From contig JBAXKG010000012.1 of assembly GCA_037137455.1 (NCBI GenBank), positions 1-55,802 on the forward strand: a stretch of 55,802 nt of DNA. The letters are read 5' to 3'. Numbering within the stretch: position 1 is the stretch's first letter; every line of letters starts with the position of its first letter. A program made the position numbers and the translations under genes. The DNA is from CAIVAT01 sp037137455. GTDB taxonomy: Bacteria > Bacteroidota > Bacteroidia > Bacteroidales > FEN-979. The notes beneath the pieces were generated by a model that was given only the letters and a program-made list of their open reading frames with translations, searched no databases and was not told where the DNA came from. Shown here in pieces: positions 8,646-17,529 of this stretch.

Positions 8646-8673
8646 TTTTGTTCCAATCTTCTGTTTATTTTCG
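8642..8673 (+). promoter_or_regulatory. Candidate pgi promoter
   Basis: TTTG (8642-8645), 20 bases, then TATTTTCG (8666-8673), one mismatch from TAnnTTTG. Transcription would start near 8680, about 20 bases before the pgi ATG. The -33 element overlaps the T tail of the terminator-like hairpin. Confidence 0.45.
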
Positions 8674-8699
8674 TTCCGGATAATTCGTTAAAATAACAA

Positions 8700-10055
8700 A
8701 TGGCCATGCAAACCCTTAAATTAGATATCAGCAAAGTGAAGCCATACATCGGCGACAAATGTCTGCCTCGTTTCCAGGAACAGATTAAAATATGTCATGA
8801 CCTTATAGTTAACCGAAATGGTAAGGGGAATGATTTCCTTGGTTGGGTGGATTTGCCCCTTCAGCTTGATTCTTCGTTGGTAAAACGCATACAATCTGAT
8901 GCTGAAAAAATCAGGAAGATGGCCGAAGTGTTTGTGGTAATCGGTATTGGCGGATCTTATCTTGGATCGCGAGCAGTGATCGAAGCTTTAGGTAACCCTT
9001 TTGAAGACTTGCAGAGAAGTTCTGCTTATCCATTTATTGTTTTTGCCGGGGAGAATCTTAGCGAGAATTACCATAGCCATCTTCTGGCGCTGCTCGATCA
9101 AAAAGATTACGCCGTGGCAGTAATCTCGAAATCGGGCACTACAACCGAACCTGCCATCGCCTTTCGACTGATCAGGCAGCACATTGAGTCCAAGTACGGG
9201 AAAGATGGAGCAAGGCAGAGAATCTACGCCATTACCGATTCATCACGTGGCGCCTTAAAAAAACTTTCGGATGCCGAAGGTTATTCAAGTTATGTGATTC
9301 CCGATGATGTAGGAGGACGCTATTCTGTGCTCACCCCTGTTGGGTTACTGCCTATCGCCGTAGCTGGATTTGATATCAGCGCCTTGATGGAAGGAGCTTT
9401 AAAAATGCGTGAAGTTGCCCTTAAGTCCGACAGTTGCGAAGAAAACCCATGTGCCCTCTATGCTGCTGTTCGAAACATTTTATACCGAAACGGGAAGTTT
9501 ATAGAGATCATGGTGGCCTATGAGCCTAATCTTCTATATGTTATCGAGTGGTGGAAGCAGCTGTTCGGGGAGAGTGAAGGAAAAGAGAACAAAGGCATCT
9601 TCCCGGCCGGGGTTACTTTTACAAGCGACCTTCATTCAATGGGGCAGTATATTCAGGAAGGGATGCGGATGTTATTTGAAACCGTTATTTCTGTCGAAAA
9701 TTGTGAAAAGAAACTTTTTGTGCCGAATGATCCGGAAAATCTTGATGGATTGAATTTCCTGTCGGGGAAGCGGATCTCGGATGTAAACCGTATGGCCGAA
9801 CTTGGAACCTTGTTGGCCCATGTGGATGGAGGTGTTCCAAACATCAGGATTATTGTACCGTCCTTGAATGAGCATTATCTTGGACAATTGATCTATTTCT
9901 TCGAATTTGCTTGTGCATTGAGCGGCTATGCGCTGGGGGTCAATCCCTTCGATCAGCCGGGTGTGGAGGCCTATAAGAAAAACATGTTTGCCCTGCTCGG
10001 AAAACCTGGATTTGAAAAGGAATCTGAGGAATTAAATAAGAGACTTTCGGGATAA
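8700..10055 (+). CDS. pgi: Glucose-6-phosphate isomerase
   Basis: 451 residues, the short bacterial form. It interconverts glucose 6-phosphate and fructose 6-phosphate in glycolysis and gluconeogenesis. Seen are the sugar-phosphate-binding SIS segments VIGIGGSYLGSRAVIEAL and ISKSGTTTEPAIAF, DDVGGRYSVLTPVGLLP, the GESEGK active-site region and the C-terminal NPFDQPGVEAYK signature. It is monocistronic, followed by a small hairpin with T tract and convergent purN. ATG 8706 is an alternative start. Confidence 0.96.
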   Translation: MAMQTLKLDISKVKPYIGDKCLPRFQEQIKICHDLIVNRNGKGNDFLGWVDLPLQLDSSLVKRIQSDAEKIRKMAEVFVVIGIGGSYLGSRAVIEALGNPFEDLQRSSAYPFIVFAGENLSENYHSHLLALLDQKDYAVAVISKSGTTTEPAIAFRLIRQHIESKYGKDGARQRIYAITDSSRGALKKLSDAEGYSSYVIPDDVGGRYSVLTPVGLLPIAVAGFDISALMEGALKMREVALKSDSCEENPCALYAAVRNILYRNGKFIEIMVAYEPNLLYVIEWWKQLFGESEGKENKGIFPAGVTFTSDLHSMGQYIQEGMRMLFETVISVENCEKKLFVPNDPENLDGLNFLSGKRISDVNRMAELGTLLAHVDGGVPNIRIIVPSLNEHYLGQLIYFFEFACALSGYALGVNPFDQPGVEAYKKNMFALLGKPGFEKESEELNKRLSG

Positions 10056-10059
10056 TTAT

Positions 10060-10082
10060 CAGGTTGTTCGTTACCTGTTTTT
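10060..10082 (+). terminator. Weak terminator after pgi
   Basis: CAGGT and ACCTG (10060-10064, 10073-10077) can pair around an 8-base loop and are followed by five T. The stem is short, and it overlaps the purN stop codon on the other strand. Confidence 0.35.
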
Positions 10083-10643
10083 CAGTACTATATTTTCAAT
10101 CACTTCTGGAAAATAACGGTGCTCCAGTTTATGTACCTTTAAGGCAAGGCTTTTCGGAGTATCCTTTTTCGAAATCATGCATTTCGCCTGAAAAATTATC
10201 TTTCCTTCGTCATAATGTTTGTCTACGTAATGAATCGTTATACCCGACTCGTGGTCGCCCGCGGCAATAACTGCTTCATGAACCTTTATTCCGTACATTC
10301 CTGTTCCCCCAAATTTCGGAAGCAGGGCAGGGTGGATGTTGATAATTCTTCGGGGGTAAACTGAAATAATGTTTTGCGGAATGAGCCAAAGAAAGCCTGC
10401 CAGGATTATAAAGTCTATGAAATATGACTTCAATGTTTCCTGAACCAGGCCAGTTTCATAAAAGGAGGCACGGTTAAAGATCAAGGTTGGAACGCCAAGT
10501 TTTTCGGCACGATTCAACACATAGGCATCGGGATTGTTACACAAAACGAGGTTGATGGTTATGGTAGAATGTCCGGCGAAATATTCAATTATACGTTGGG
10601 CGTTGGAACCGTTTCCGGAAGCAAAAATGGCAAGTCGCGGCAT
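10071..10643 (-). CDS. purN: Phosphoribosylglycinamide formyltransferase
   Basis: 190 residues from ATG 10643. It transfers a formyl group from 10-formyl-tetrahydrofolate to GAR in purine synthesis. The N terminus has IFASGNGSNAQRI, the nucleotide-site loop NRAS, and the catalytic region reads NIHPALLPKFGGTGMYG with HVDKHYDEG later. In-frame Met codons exist further upstream (10661, 10709), but a TACTTTTG promoter element at 10671-10664 places the transcript start downstream of both. Confidence 0.93.
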   Translation of the reverse strand: MPRLAIFASGNGSNAQRIIEYFAGHSTITINLVLCNNPDAYVLNRAEKLGVPTLIFNRASFYETGLVQETLKSYFIDFIILAGFLWLIPQNIISVYPRRIINIHPALLPKFGGTGMYGIKVHEAVIAAGDHESGITIHYVDKHYDEGKIIFQAKCMISKKDTPKSLALKVHKLEHRYFPEVIENIVLKNR

Positions 10644-10663
10644 ATTGAGAACATTGGGCATTA

Positions 10664-10671
10664 CAAAAGTA
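10664..10671 (-). promoter_or_regulatory. Candidate purN -7 element
   Basis: TACTTTTG (minus strand) fits TAnnTTTG; a TTTG lies 22 bases upstream. The predicted start near 10657 supports ATG 10643 as the purN start codon. Confidence 0.45.
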
Positions 10672-10838
10672 CAAAAGCGGCAGGATATCTTGTCAAACCT
10701 GAAGAACAATATCGATAAAACCCTTAAATATGAGTTGAATTGTTACCTGAAAAGTTAAATAAGCTTTCTGAACGATTTTGTAGTTGTCACAAAATCAATG
10801 ATATATTTTTTCCAATTGTTAAAAATTCTTAAATAATG

Positions 10839-10869
10839 TTGGAGGGAAGGAAGAATATTCCTTTCTTTG
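10839..10869 (+). promoter_or_regulatory. Candidate acpP promoter
   Basis: TTG (10839-10841), 20 bases, TTTCTTTG (10862-10869), one mismatch from the -7 consensus. Predicted leader about 20 bases. Confidence 0.4.
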
Positions 10870-10896
10870 CAATCGTTAAACCAAAAAACAATTAAC

Positions 10897-11133
10897 ATGT
10901 CTGACATTGCAGCAAAAGTAAAAGCTATCATCGTTGATAAGCTTGGTGTAGATGAAAGTGAAGTTACAATTGAAGCTAGCTTCACCAATGATCTTGGCGC
11001 TGACTCTCTTGACACGGTTGAACTGATCATGGAATTCGAAAAGGAATTCGATATTGCTATCCCCGACGATCAGGCCGAAAAGATAAGCACCGTTGGAGAA
11101 GCTATCGCTTACATCGAGAATAACACCAAATAG
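10897..11133 (+). CDS. acpP: Acyl carrier protein
   Basis: 78 residues, very acidic, the carrier of fatty acyl intermediates. The phosphopantetheine attachment Ser is in LGADSLDTVELIM. The start is ATG 10897 (MSDIAAKV); an apparent upstream extension to 10867 would reach into the promoter. fabF follows after 118 bases, the standard acpP-fabF order. A stem-loop sits in that gap. Confidence 0.96.
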   Translation: MSDIAAKVKAIIVDKLGVDESEVTIEASFTNDLGADSLDTVELIMEFEKEFDIAIPDDQAEKISTVGEAIAYIENNTK

Positions 11134-11196
11134 GGTTGACACCATGTTGGTGAGGCCTGCGTTGGATGTTTCTCCCAGATTAATTTTGATGAAATT

Positions 11197-11219
11197 TAAC
11201 CCCGCAACCAGCGGGGTTA
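11197..11219 (+). promoter_or_regulatory. Stem-loop between acpP and fabF
   Basis: TAACCCCGC and GCGGGGTTA form a perfect 9-base-pair stem around AACCA. No T tract follows, so it is more likely an mRNA-stabilising or partial-termination hairpin that lets acpP be expressed above fabF than a full terminator. Confidence 0.55.
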
Positions 11220-11251
11220 TCCATTAACGAATGAACCTAAAACTGTAACAC

Positions 11252-12502
11252 GTGGAATTAAGGCGAGTTGTAATTACTGGTCTTGGGGCGCTCACACCAA
11301 TCGGGAATAACGTGTCGGAATATTGGAATGCACTTATTAACGGAGTAAATGGCGCAGGACCGATAACCAAGTTTGATGTTTCCAAATTCAAGACCCAGTT
11401 TGCATGTGAAGTAAAAAACTTCAGTGCAGACAACTACTTCGACCGGAAAGAAGTAAGAAAGTATGACCGTTGTTCTCATTTTGGGATAGTATGTTCCGAT
11501 GAAGCTATTAAAGATGCAAACTTTGATTTTGCGACTATCGATGTTGATCGCGTTGGTGTAATTTGGGCTTCAGGCATCGGCGGACTTGAAACCTTTTCCA
11601 ATGAAGTCAGTGCATTTGCTACCGGAGATGGAACCCCGAGGTTTAACCCCTTTTTCATTCCCAAGATGATTTCCGACATCACTGCCGGGCATATCTCGAT
11701 GAAATATGGCTTCCATGGGCCAAACTTTGCAACCGTTTCGGCTTGCGCCTCTTCTGCCAACGCTTTGGTAGATGCCTTTAATTATATCCGACTTGGGAAA
11801 GCCGATGTGTTCATCGCAGGCGGTTCCGAAGCGGCTATCACGCAAGTTGGTTTGGGCGGGTTCAATGCAATGCATGCCCTTTCGACCAGAAATGATGATC
11901 CCCTTACGGCATCCCGTCCGTTTGACAAAGACCGCGATGGTTTCGTGATGGGTGAAGGAGCAGGGGCGCTGGTTTTTGAAGAGCTCGAACATGCTCTCGC
12001 ACGCGGTGCAAAAATCTATGGGGAAATCGTTGGCGGAGGATTATCGGCTGACGCATATCATATGACAGCTCCGCATCCTGAAGGATTGGGCGCCATTTTA
12101 TCAATGCGTACCGCCCTTGCCGATGCCGGAATTCCAAAAGAGGCTATTGATCATGTGAATACTCATGGAACATCAACACCTGCCGGCGATATCGCTGAAC
12201 CCAAGGCCATTTTGGGATTGTTCGGCGAACATGCTTATAAGGTCAATATAAATTCAACTAAGTCGATGACCGGCCACCTTCTCGGGGCTGCCGGAGCTAT
12301 TGAATCGATTGCTACATTGCTGTCTGTTCAAAACGATATAATTCCGCCTACAATCAACCATTTTACCGATGACCCTGACATTGCCCCGCTGAATTTCACC
12401 TTCAACAAGGCCCAGAAACGGGTAGTGAATTATGCATTGAGCAACACATTTGGTTTTGGTGGCCACAATGCCTCCGTTATCTTCACTAAATATAAGGTAT
12501 AG
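11252..12502 (+). CDS. fabF: 3-oxoacyl-[acyl-carrier-protein] synthase II
   Basis: 416 residues. This condensing enzyme elongates fatty acyl-ACP with malonyl-ACP. The active-site Cys lies in TVSACASSANAL, with the two catalytic His in NTHGTSTPAGD and KSMTGHLLGAAGA, and the GFGGHNAS end. Translation starts at GTG 11252, as no ATG occurs near the conserved RRVVITGLG beginning. It lies between acpP and rnc, with a 6-base gap to rnc. Confidence 0.96.
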   Translation: MELRRVVITGLGALTPIGNNVSEYWNALINGVNGAGPITKFDVSKFKTQFACEVKNFSADNYFDRKEVRKYDRCSHFGIVCSDEAIKDANFDFATIDVDRVGVIWASGIGGLETFSNEVSAFATGDGTPRFNPFFIPKMISDITAGHISMKYGFHGPNFATVSACASSANALVDAFNYIRLGKADVFIAGGSEAAITQVGLGGFNAMHALSTRNDDPLTASRPFDKDRDGFVMGEGAGALVFEELEHALARGAKIYGEIVGGGLSADAYHMTAPHPEGLGAILSMRTALADAGIPKEAIDHVNTHGTSTPAGDIAEPKAILGLFGEHAYKVNINSTKSMTGHLLGAAGAIESIATLLSVQNDIIPPTINHFTDDPDIAPLNFTFNKAQKRVVNYALSNTFGFGGHNASVIFTKYKV

Positions 12503-12508
12503 TTTACT

Positions 12509-13249
12509 TTGAGGTTAAGACCTTATAAACCGGCTAATACTGAGTTCTCAACCGATAAACAATTAAAACACGCTATAAAAAGTATTCTTGGCTACAAACC
12601 AGGGAATATTTATTTATATCATCTGGCTTTTTTACATAAATCGGCCACGCAAGAGACCCATAACGGGATCAGGATAAATAACGAACGTCTCGAATTTCTG
12701 GGCGATGCTATTCTCGATGCAGTTACCGCTGATTATCTCTTCAAGACATTTCCAACCAGGGATGAAGGATTCCTGACCGAAATGAGGTCGAAAATCGTAA
12801 GCCGTGTCACCCTTAACAAACTATCACAAAAAATGGGGATTGATCAGCTTATCCAGCTCGATGGCTCATCGTCGGCTTCTTTTAGGTCGTTTAAGGGCGA
12901 TGCGTTCGAAGCCCTTATTGGTGCGATGTACCTTGACAAAGGGTATGATTTTACCAGGAAAATTATCCTGGAGCGGATTATCAGGTATTATTTCAACGTG
13001 GATGAGTTGGTGAATCAGGATGGAAATTTTAAAAGTAAAATTCTCGAATGGGCCCAGCGTGAAAAAAGGCAAACTCAGTTTAATGTGGTCGATGAAGTAG
13101 GCTCTGGCTATAAAAAACAGTACATCGTCGAACTTTTGGTTGACGGGGAAGCAATTGCCCGGGGACAGGATTATTCTATCAAAGGGGCCGAACAGAATGC
13201 CGCTGAAAAATCATGGCAAAAAATAAATGGTGAAACCATTGACCATTGA
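12509..13249 (+). CDS. rnc: Ribonuclease III
   Basis: 246 residues. It cleaves double-stranded RNA in rRNA and mRNA processing. The signature NERLEFLGDAILDAV is present, followed by the second acidic helix GDAFEALIGAMYLDKG, then a C-terminal double-stranded-RNA-binding domain (KSKILEWAQ ... GAEQNAAEKSWQKI). It starts at TTG 12509, 6 bases after the fabF stop. fabF-rnc adjacency is common in Bacteroidota. Confidence 0.94.
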   Translation: MRLRPYKPANTEFSTDKQLKHAIKSILGYKPGNIYLYHLAFLHKSATQETHNGIRINNERLEFLGDAILDAVTADYLFKTFPTRDEGFLTEMRSKIVSRVTLNKLSQKMGIDQLIQLDGSSSASFRSFKGDAFEALIGAMYLDKGYDFTRKIILERIIRYYFNVDELVNQDGNFKSKILEWAQREKRQTQFNVVDEVGSGYKKQYIVELLVDGEAIARGQDYSIKGAEQNAAEKSWQKINGETIDH

Positions 13250-13269
13250 CCTAAGAATGGTTAACTTTG
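13239..13269 (+). promoter_or_regulatory. Candidate promoter of the IPExxxVDY-family gene
   Basis: TTG (13239-13241), 20 bases, TAACTTTG (13262-13269). It overlaps the end of rnc and would give a leader of about 20 bases, so the downstream three genes may be expressed apart from fabF-rnc. Confidence 0.45.
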
Positions 13270-13294
13270 TTTTGCACAAATAAAGTGCCTTGCG

Positions 13295-13765
13295 ATGGCC
13301 AAAAAAATTCTGATCGAAACCAGATCAGAGCCTGTTTTATTCACACTCTTTGGCATCTCGTGCCATTTAAAGGATTACAGGCTCTCCTTTCTTCTAAATA
13401 AAAAGCTGGAACTGGAATTTGTTAAAATGGAGGACTTTATGAGTTACTCCTTTTATTTCTGTCGCGATGAAGATCGGTACAATGCCTATTATTTATTAGG
13501 AAATCGTGGGCAGGACGCTATTTTGTTTCCGGGATTGAAACAAACTGATTTTATTCTTCTGGTTGAGGGGCCATTTAAAAAAACACAGAAAGACAAGCTG
13601 CTGGAAAATATCCGGTGCATCCAAAACGTTCTTACAGCATTTGAGATACGTTTTGAAACTATTAAAAATCATGAAACAGTACTAAACGACCTTGAAATTC
13701 ATTTAATGAATATCTGCCGGGAATCAAAAGTTAAATATTCACCATCAAAAAAACAGGAGGAATAG
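13295..13765 (+). CDS. IPExxxVDY-family protein
   Basis: 156 residues of unknown function. The LKDYRLSFLLNKKLELEF segment matches the conserved LEDYRLAYFLN region of the Bacteroidota IPExxxVDY family, and PGLKQTDFILLVEG occupies the position of the family's signature, here diverged. The location directly after rnc is typical for the family. In other genomes pyk (pyruvate kinase) often follows; here a phasin-like gene follows after 2 bases. Soluble, no signal peptide. Confidence 0.7.
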   Translation: MAKKILIETRSEPVLFTLFGISCHLKDYRLSFLLNKKLELEFVKMEDFMSYSFYFCRDEDRYNAYYLLGNRGQDAILFPGLKQTDFILLVEGPFKKTQKDKLLENIRCIQNVLTAFEIRFETIKNHETVLNDLEIHLMNICRESKVKYSPSKKQEE

Positions 13766-13767
13766 CC

Positions 13768-14130
13768 ATGTTCGAAGATTTGAAAAAGTCAATTGACAAA
13801 GGTCTTGACTATGCGTTTATGAATGCCGAAAAACTTGCCCAGGCTGCTAAAGATCTGGCGAAGGAAAACAAGCTGACAAAAGAGGAGGCTAAAAAACTCT
13901 ATGACCACCTCTTAAAAAAATCGGAAGAGGCCAGGAAAACTGTTGAGGCTGATCTGCATGTGCTTGTAAAAAACACCTTGAAAAAGATGAGCATCCCTTC
14001 ACAGGATGAAATTAAAAAGCTGGAAGAGCGGATCAAAAAGCTGGAATCTGGTAAAAAGACCCCGGTCAAGACAAAGTCGGCGCCAAAGGCGGTAGCAAAT
14101 CCAAAAGCGAAAGCATCGAAAGGAAAGTAA
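13768..14130 (+). CDS. Phasin-like coiled-coil protein
   Basis: 120 residues. The first 95 are amphipathic helix with Lys, Glu and Ala heptads (LAQAAKDLAKEN, LEERIKKLE), like the phasin/PhaF-type regulators. The C-terminal 25 residues form a Lys/Ala/Pro-rich basic tail (KSAPKAVANPKAKASKGK) that could bind DNA or anionic surfaces. It is followed after 37 bases by a UbiB-family gene; this pairing of small helical protein and AarF/UbiB kinase recurs in bacteria. No polyhydroxyalkanoate genes are in the window, so a granule role is not implied. Confidence 0.6.
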   Translation: MFEDLKKSIDKGLDYAFMNAEKLAQAAKDLAKENKLTKEEAKKLYDHLLKKSEEARKTVEADLHVLVKNTLKKMSIPSQDEIKKLEERIKKLESGKKTPVKTKSAPKAVANPKAKASKGK

Positions 14131-14167
14131 AAAAGTATAACCGATCACGATTTAAAATTTTTTCCAC

Positions 14168-15817
14168 GTGAAGATTTCAAGGATTGGACTGGCCGTCCAT
14201 GAACTTGGCCGTGCACGCGAGATTATTGGTATTGTCGTAAAATACGGTCTTAGTGAATGGGTAAATAATTCGGGATTAGGCAAGTTGCTTGTTTCAAAAA
14301 AACGCCTGGCCCGAATTGAACGATATAACCAGTGGGAACGTATCCGAATGGCAGTAGAGGAGCTGGGGCCCACCTTTATAAAATTTGGGCAAATTGTAGC
14401 CGACCGACCGGATATTGTTCCCGTGGAATTACGCGAAGAGCTTAAGAAGCTGCAGGATGAAGCTCAGCCAATGCCAGACGAGCTGGCAATAAAAGAAATT
14501 GAGAAGGAACTTGGCCGACCGGTAGGGGAGATTTTTCGGGAATTCGATTCTTGCAAGCTCGCCTCAGCCTCTATGGCACAAACTTATCGCGCTTTGTTGC
14601 TTAACGGTGAAGAGGTGTGTGTTAAAATCCAGCGTCCGGGGATAGATAAAAAGATTGAACTCGACCTTCATCTGATGAATTTCTTTGCCGGCAGGATGCA
14701 ACGGAACAACCCCGACATGGAAGCAATCAATCTTACAGGGGTGGTGAAAGAGTTTGGAAAAACCATTAAAAAAGAGCTTGATTTCCGCCATGAAGCCGCA
14801 AATGTGGTAAGGTTTGGTCACTGTTTCGAAAACGATCCGGATATCAAAGTTCCGAAAATTTATTCGCAATATACATCCAAACGGGTACTTGTTGAGGAGT
14901 TTATAAGCGGTACAAAAGTAAGTGATCTTGAAAACCTGCTGAAATCGGGGAATGATCCGCGTATTCTTGCACGAAAGGCTGTGCGACTGGTATTTGACCA
15001 GATTTTTACACATGGATTTTTTCACGCCGATCCCCACCCGGGCAATATTTTTATATTGCAAGGTGATGTGATCTCTTTTATTGACTTCGGAATGATGGGT
15101 TCATTAAGACCGTCACACCTGCAATTTCTGGGAAAATATGTTCTCGGTTATCTCGACCGTGATCCCCATGCTATGGCTGAAGCATTGTTAATGGTTTCAG
15201 GCAAACGAAATTTTGGCCGGTCTAAAGATCTGGAATTCCAGCTGAGCGATATGCTGGCGCATTATAAATATCTCAGCATAGATGAGATGGATTTTGGCAA
15301 GGTCATGAATGAATCGGTGGATATTCTGGTTCATTATGGGTTGCGGATCCCGGCCGACATCTATCTTCTGGTTAAGGCGTTAATGGCTATTGAACGCGTG
15401 GCAGTAGTACTTCATCCGGGAATTGATTTTGCCTATGAAATGCGGCCCTATGCGATTGAACTTATCGCCAAACAATATAGCCCCAAGCAGATCGCAAAAG
15501 AGGTTTTTGATTCACTTAAAGACTACTATAAGCTGCTGAAAGAGTTTCCTTCCGACCTCAACGAGATCATATATAAGATAAAAGAGGGACGATTTAAAAC
15601 CCAGATTGAGGTCAAAGGGCTTGAGCCTTTGGTTGATCATATCGATAGTGCCAGTAACCGCGTTGCCATCGCCATAGTGTTGGCAGCATTGATCATTGGG
15701 GCCTCAATTATTTCACAGTGGGAACAAATTCGATGGATCGGAGGCATTGTGTTTGGGCTGGCTGGAATCTTCGGATTCTGGCTGGTGGTGAAGTTGCTCA
15801 GAAGAAACAAGTTTTAA
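14168..15817 (+). CDS. AarF/UbiB/ABC1-family atypical kinase
   Basis: 549 residues. The kinase-like core has the KxGQ-like motif FIKFGQIVADRPDIVP, an Ala-rich ATP loop (LASASMAQTYRA), Lys in VCVKIQRPG, HADPHPGNIF (catalytic loop) and DFGMMG. Two C-terminal hydrophobic helices (about 500-545) anchor it to the membrane. Relatives support ubiquinone or menaquinone synthesis and lipid handling through ATPase activity. Starts at GTG 14168. Its stop overlaps the pheS stop on the other strand by 3 bases. Confidence 0.85.
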   Translation: MKISRIGLAVHELGRAREIIGIVVKYGLSEWVNNSGLGKLLVSKKRLARIERYNQWERIRMAVEELGPTFIKFGQIVADRPDIVPVELREELKKLQDEAQPMPDELAIKEIEKELGRPVGEIFREFDSCKLASASMAQTYRALLLNGEEVCVKIQRPGIDKKIELDLHLMNFFAGRMQRNNPDMEAINLTGVVKEFGKTIKKELDFRHEAANVVRFGHCFENDPDIKVPKIYSQYTSKRVLVEEFISGTKVSDLENLLKSGNDPRILARKAVRLVFDQIFTHGFFHADPHPGNIFILQGDVISFIDFGMMGSLRPSHLQFLGKYVLGYLDRDPHAMAEALLMVSGKRNFGRSKDLEFQLSDMLAHYKYLSIDEMDFGKVMNESVDILVHYGLRIPADIYLLVKALMAIERVAVVLHPGIDFAYEMRPYAIELIAKQYSPKQIAKEVFDSLKDYYKLLKEFPSDLNEIIYKIKEGRFKTQIEVKGLEPLVDHIDSASNRVAIAIVLAALIIGASIISQWEQIRWIGGIVFGLAGIFGFWLVVKLLRRNKF

Positions 15818-16836
15818 AGAGCTCCCGTAAACTGTTTTAGAAACCTCACATCATTTTCGAAGAAAAGTCGTAGATCCTTTATTTGGTATTTCAGCATGGT
15901 GATGCGTTCGATTCCCATCCCGAAGGCAAACCCTGTGTAAGTTTTACTGTCGATACCGCAATTTTCCAGCACATTTGGATCTACCATCCCGCAACCAAGA
16001 ATCTCGACCCAGCCAGTATGTTTACAAATATTGCAACCCGCGCCGCCGCAAATGTTACAACTCACATCCATCTCACCTGATGGTTCGGTAAAGGGAAAAT
16101 AGGAGGGGCGTAGCCTTATTTTAGTTTGTTCCCCGAACATCTCTTTGGCAAAATAAATCAGCGTTTGCTTCAGATCGGCAAAAGAAACCCTCTTATCGAT
16201 GTAAAGCCCTTCAACCTGATGAAAAATGCAATGAGCGCGTGCGGAAATAGCTTCATTTCTAAAAACACGTCCCGGAAAAATCATACGGATTGGAGGCTTT
16301 CTGGTCTCCATGGTACGGATTTGTGATGGAGAGGTATGGGTGCGGAGCAGGATATCGCGATTCTCTGAGATAAAAAAAGTATCCTGCATATCCCTCGCGG
16401 GATGATCGGGCGGAAAATTCAGGGCAGAAAAATTATGCCAGTCATCCTCAATCTCAGGGCCATCAGCCACAGTGAAACCGATCCTGCCAAAAATCCCGAT
16501 GATATTGTTCCTTACGATTGACAATGGATGCCTTGTGCCGGGTTCAATATTGTCGGCCGGTCTTGTAAGATCGAGGGCGGAAACAAAAGAATTTTCTTTC
16601 GGACCAAATCCCGCCTTTAGATTATCGAGTTTCTGTTGTGTTTTGTTTTTCAGGTCATTAAGCAGTTGACCGACCTCCCGTTTCTTATCAGAAGGAATGC
16701 TTGTAAAATCATCAAACAATACCGAAACCAACCCCTTTTTACTGAGGTACTTCAAACGAAGTTGTTCAACCTCCTCAAGGTTTACAGCCCTAATAGAATC
16801 AATTTCTGCAATTAACTGCGCAATCCTGTCTTTCAT
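15814..16836 (-). CDS. pheS: Phenylalanine--tRNA ligase alpha subunit
   Basis: 340 residues from ATG 16836. It has the N-terminal coiled-coil tRNA-binding part, then the class II catalytic core with motif 2 (GRVFRNEAISARAH) and motif 3 (GFAFGMGIERITML). A Cys-rich insert CNICGGAGCNICKHTGW is typical of Bacteroidota PheS. pheT is not in the window, so the subunits are encoded apart. An in-frame Met at 16854 adds six residues and is less likely. Confidence 0.95.
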   Translation of the reverse strand: MKDRIAQLIAEIDSIRAVNLEEVEQLRLKYLSKKGLVSVLFDDFTSIPSDKKREVGQLLNDLKNKTQQKLDNLKAGFGPKENSFVSALDLTRPADNIEPGTRHPLSIVRNNIIGIFGRIGFTVADGPEIEDDWHNFSALNFPPDHPARDMQDTFFISENRDILLRTHTSPSQIRTMETRKPPIRMIFPGRVFRNEAISARAHCIFHQVEGLYIDKRVSFADLKQTLIYFAKEMFGEQTKIRLRPSYFPFTEPSGEMDVSCNICGGAGCNICKHTGWVEILGCGMVDPNVLENCGIDSKTYTGFAFGMGIERITMLKYQIKDLRLFFENDVRFLKQFTGAL

Positions 16837-16884
16837 AATTTTTTCCCGGGTCACGCTTCATGTGTCAGGTCAAACACTACGAGG

Positions 16885-17469
16885 TTACTCCAATATCTTT
16901 ATCGTCATCTTCACATCCTTGACCGGACGATCGTTTCTATCCTTCTGAACAGATGCTATTTTGGTAATAACATCAAGTCCATCGGTAACCTCTCCGAAAA
17001 CAGTGTAATCGTTATCAAGCTGATGGGTGCCCGCTGCTGGTTCTACAATATAAAACTGTGAGCCGGATGATGCTTTTTGTGGATTTGAAGGTCCCCCAAC
17101 TCTTGCCGCCGCAAGGGAACCCCTCTTGTGCGTGATCTTTGAGCTGATCTCGGCAGGAACGGTATAACCAGGTCCACCCATGCCCAACTGTTGTCCGGGG
17201 GTGGCATTCTTCGAATCGGGGTCGCCACCCTGGATCATGAATCCAAGGATTATACGATGAAATAATGTCCCATCATAAAAGCCGGATTTTACTAGTTTTA
17301 CAAAATTATCGCGGTGCAGGGGGGTCTCATTGTAGAGAATACCTTTCATGTCACCATAATCGGTGTGAATTAAAAATTTTACCACTTTCTTGTCGGTTTT
17401 AGTTTGAGACATCGATGAAAGATTAAACACAAAAATAATTGCCAGAATGGCCAATATGATTCTTTTCAT
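16885..17469 (-). CDS. Secreted peptidyl-prolyl cis-trans isomerase (cyclophilin type)
   Basis: 194 residues. A signal peptide (MKRIILAILAIIFVFNLSSMSQ) precedes a cyclophilin domain with the active-site FHRIILGFMIQGGDP, GSQFYIV and VFGEV segments. It catalyses proline isomerisation in the periplasm. The start at 17469 is favoured by a TAATTTTG promoter element at 17498-17491, which excludes an upstream in-frame Met at 17526. Monocistronic between pheS and tdk. Confidence 0.92.
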   Translation of the reverse strand: MKRIILAILAIIFVFNLSSMSQTKTDKKVVKFLIHTDYGDMKGILYNETPLHRDNFVKLVKSGFYDGTLFHRIILGFMIQGGDPDSKNATPGQQLGMGGPGYTVPAEISSKITHKRGSLAAARVGGPSNPQKASSGSQFYIVEPAAGTHQLDNDYTVFGEVTDGLDVITKIASVQKDRNDRPVKDVKMTIKILE

Positions 17470-17490
17470 AGTTTTGGTTTTTTGAACAGG

Positions 17491-17498
17491 CAAAATTA
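17491..17498 (-). promoter_or_regulatory. Candidate cyclophilin -7 element
   Basis: TAATTTTG (minus strand) fits TAnnTTTG; TTTC lies 19 bases upstream as a near -33 element. Predicted leader about 15-20 bases. Confidence 0.4.
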
Positions 17499-17529
17499 AG
17501 GAAAAAATTTGATTCAGGAAACCCACAAA

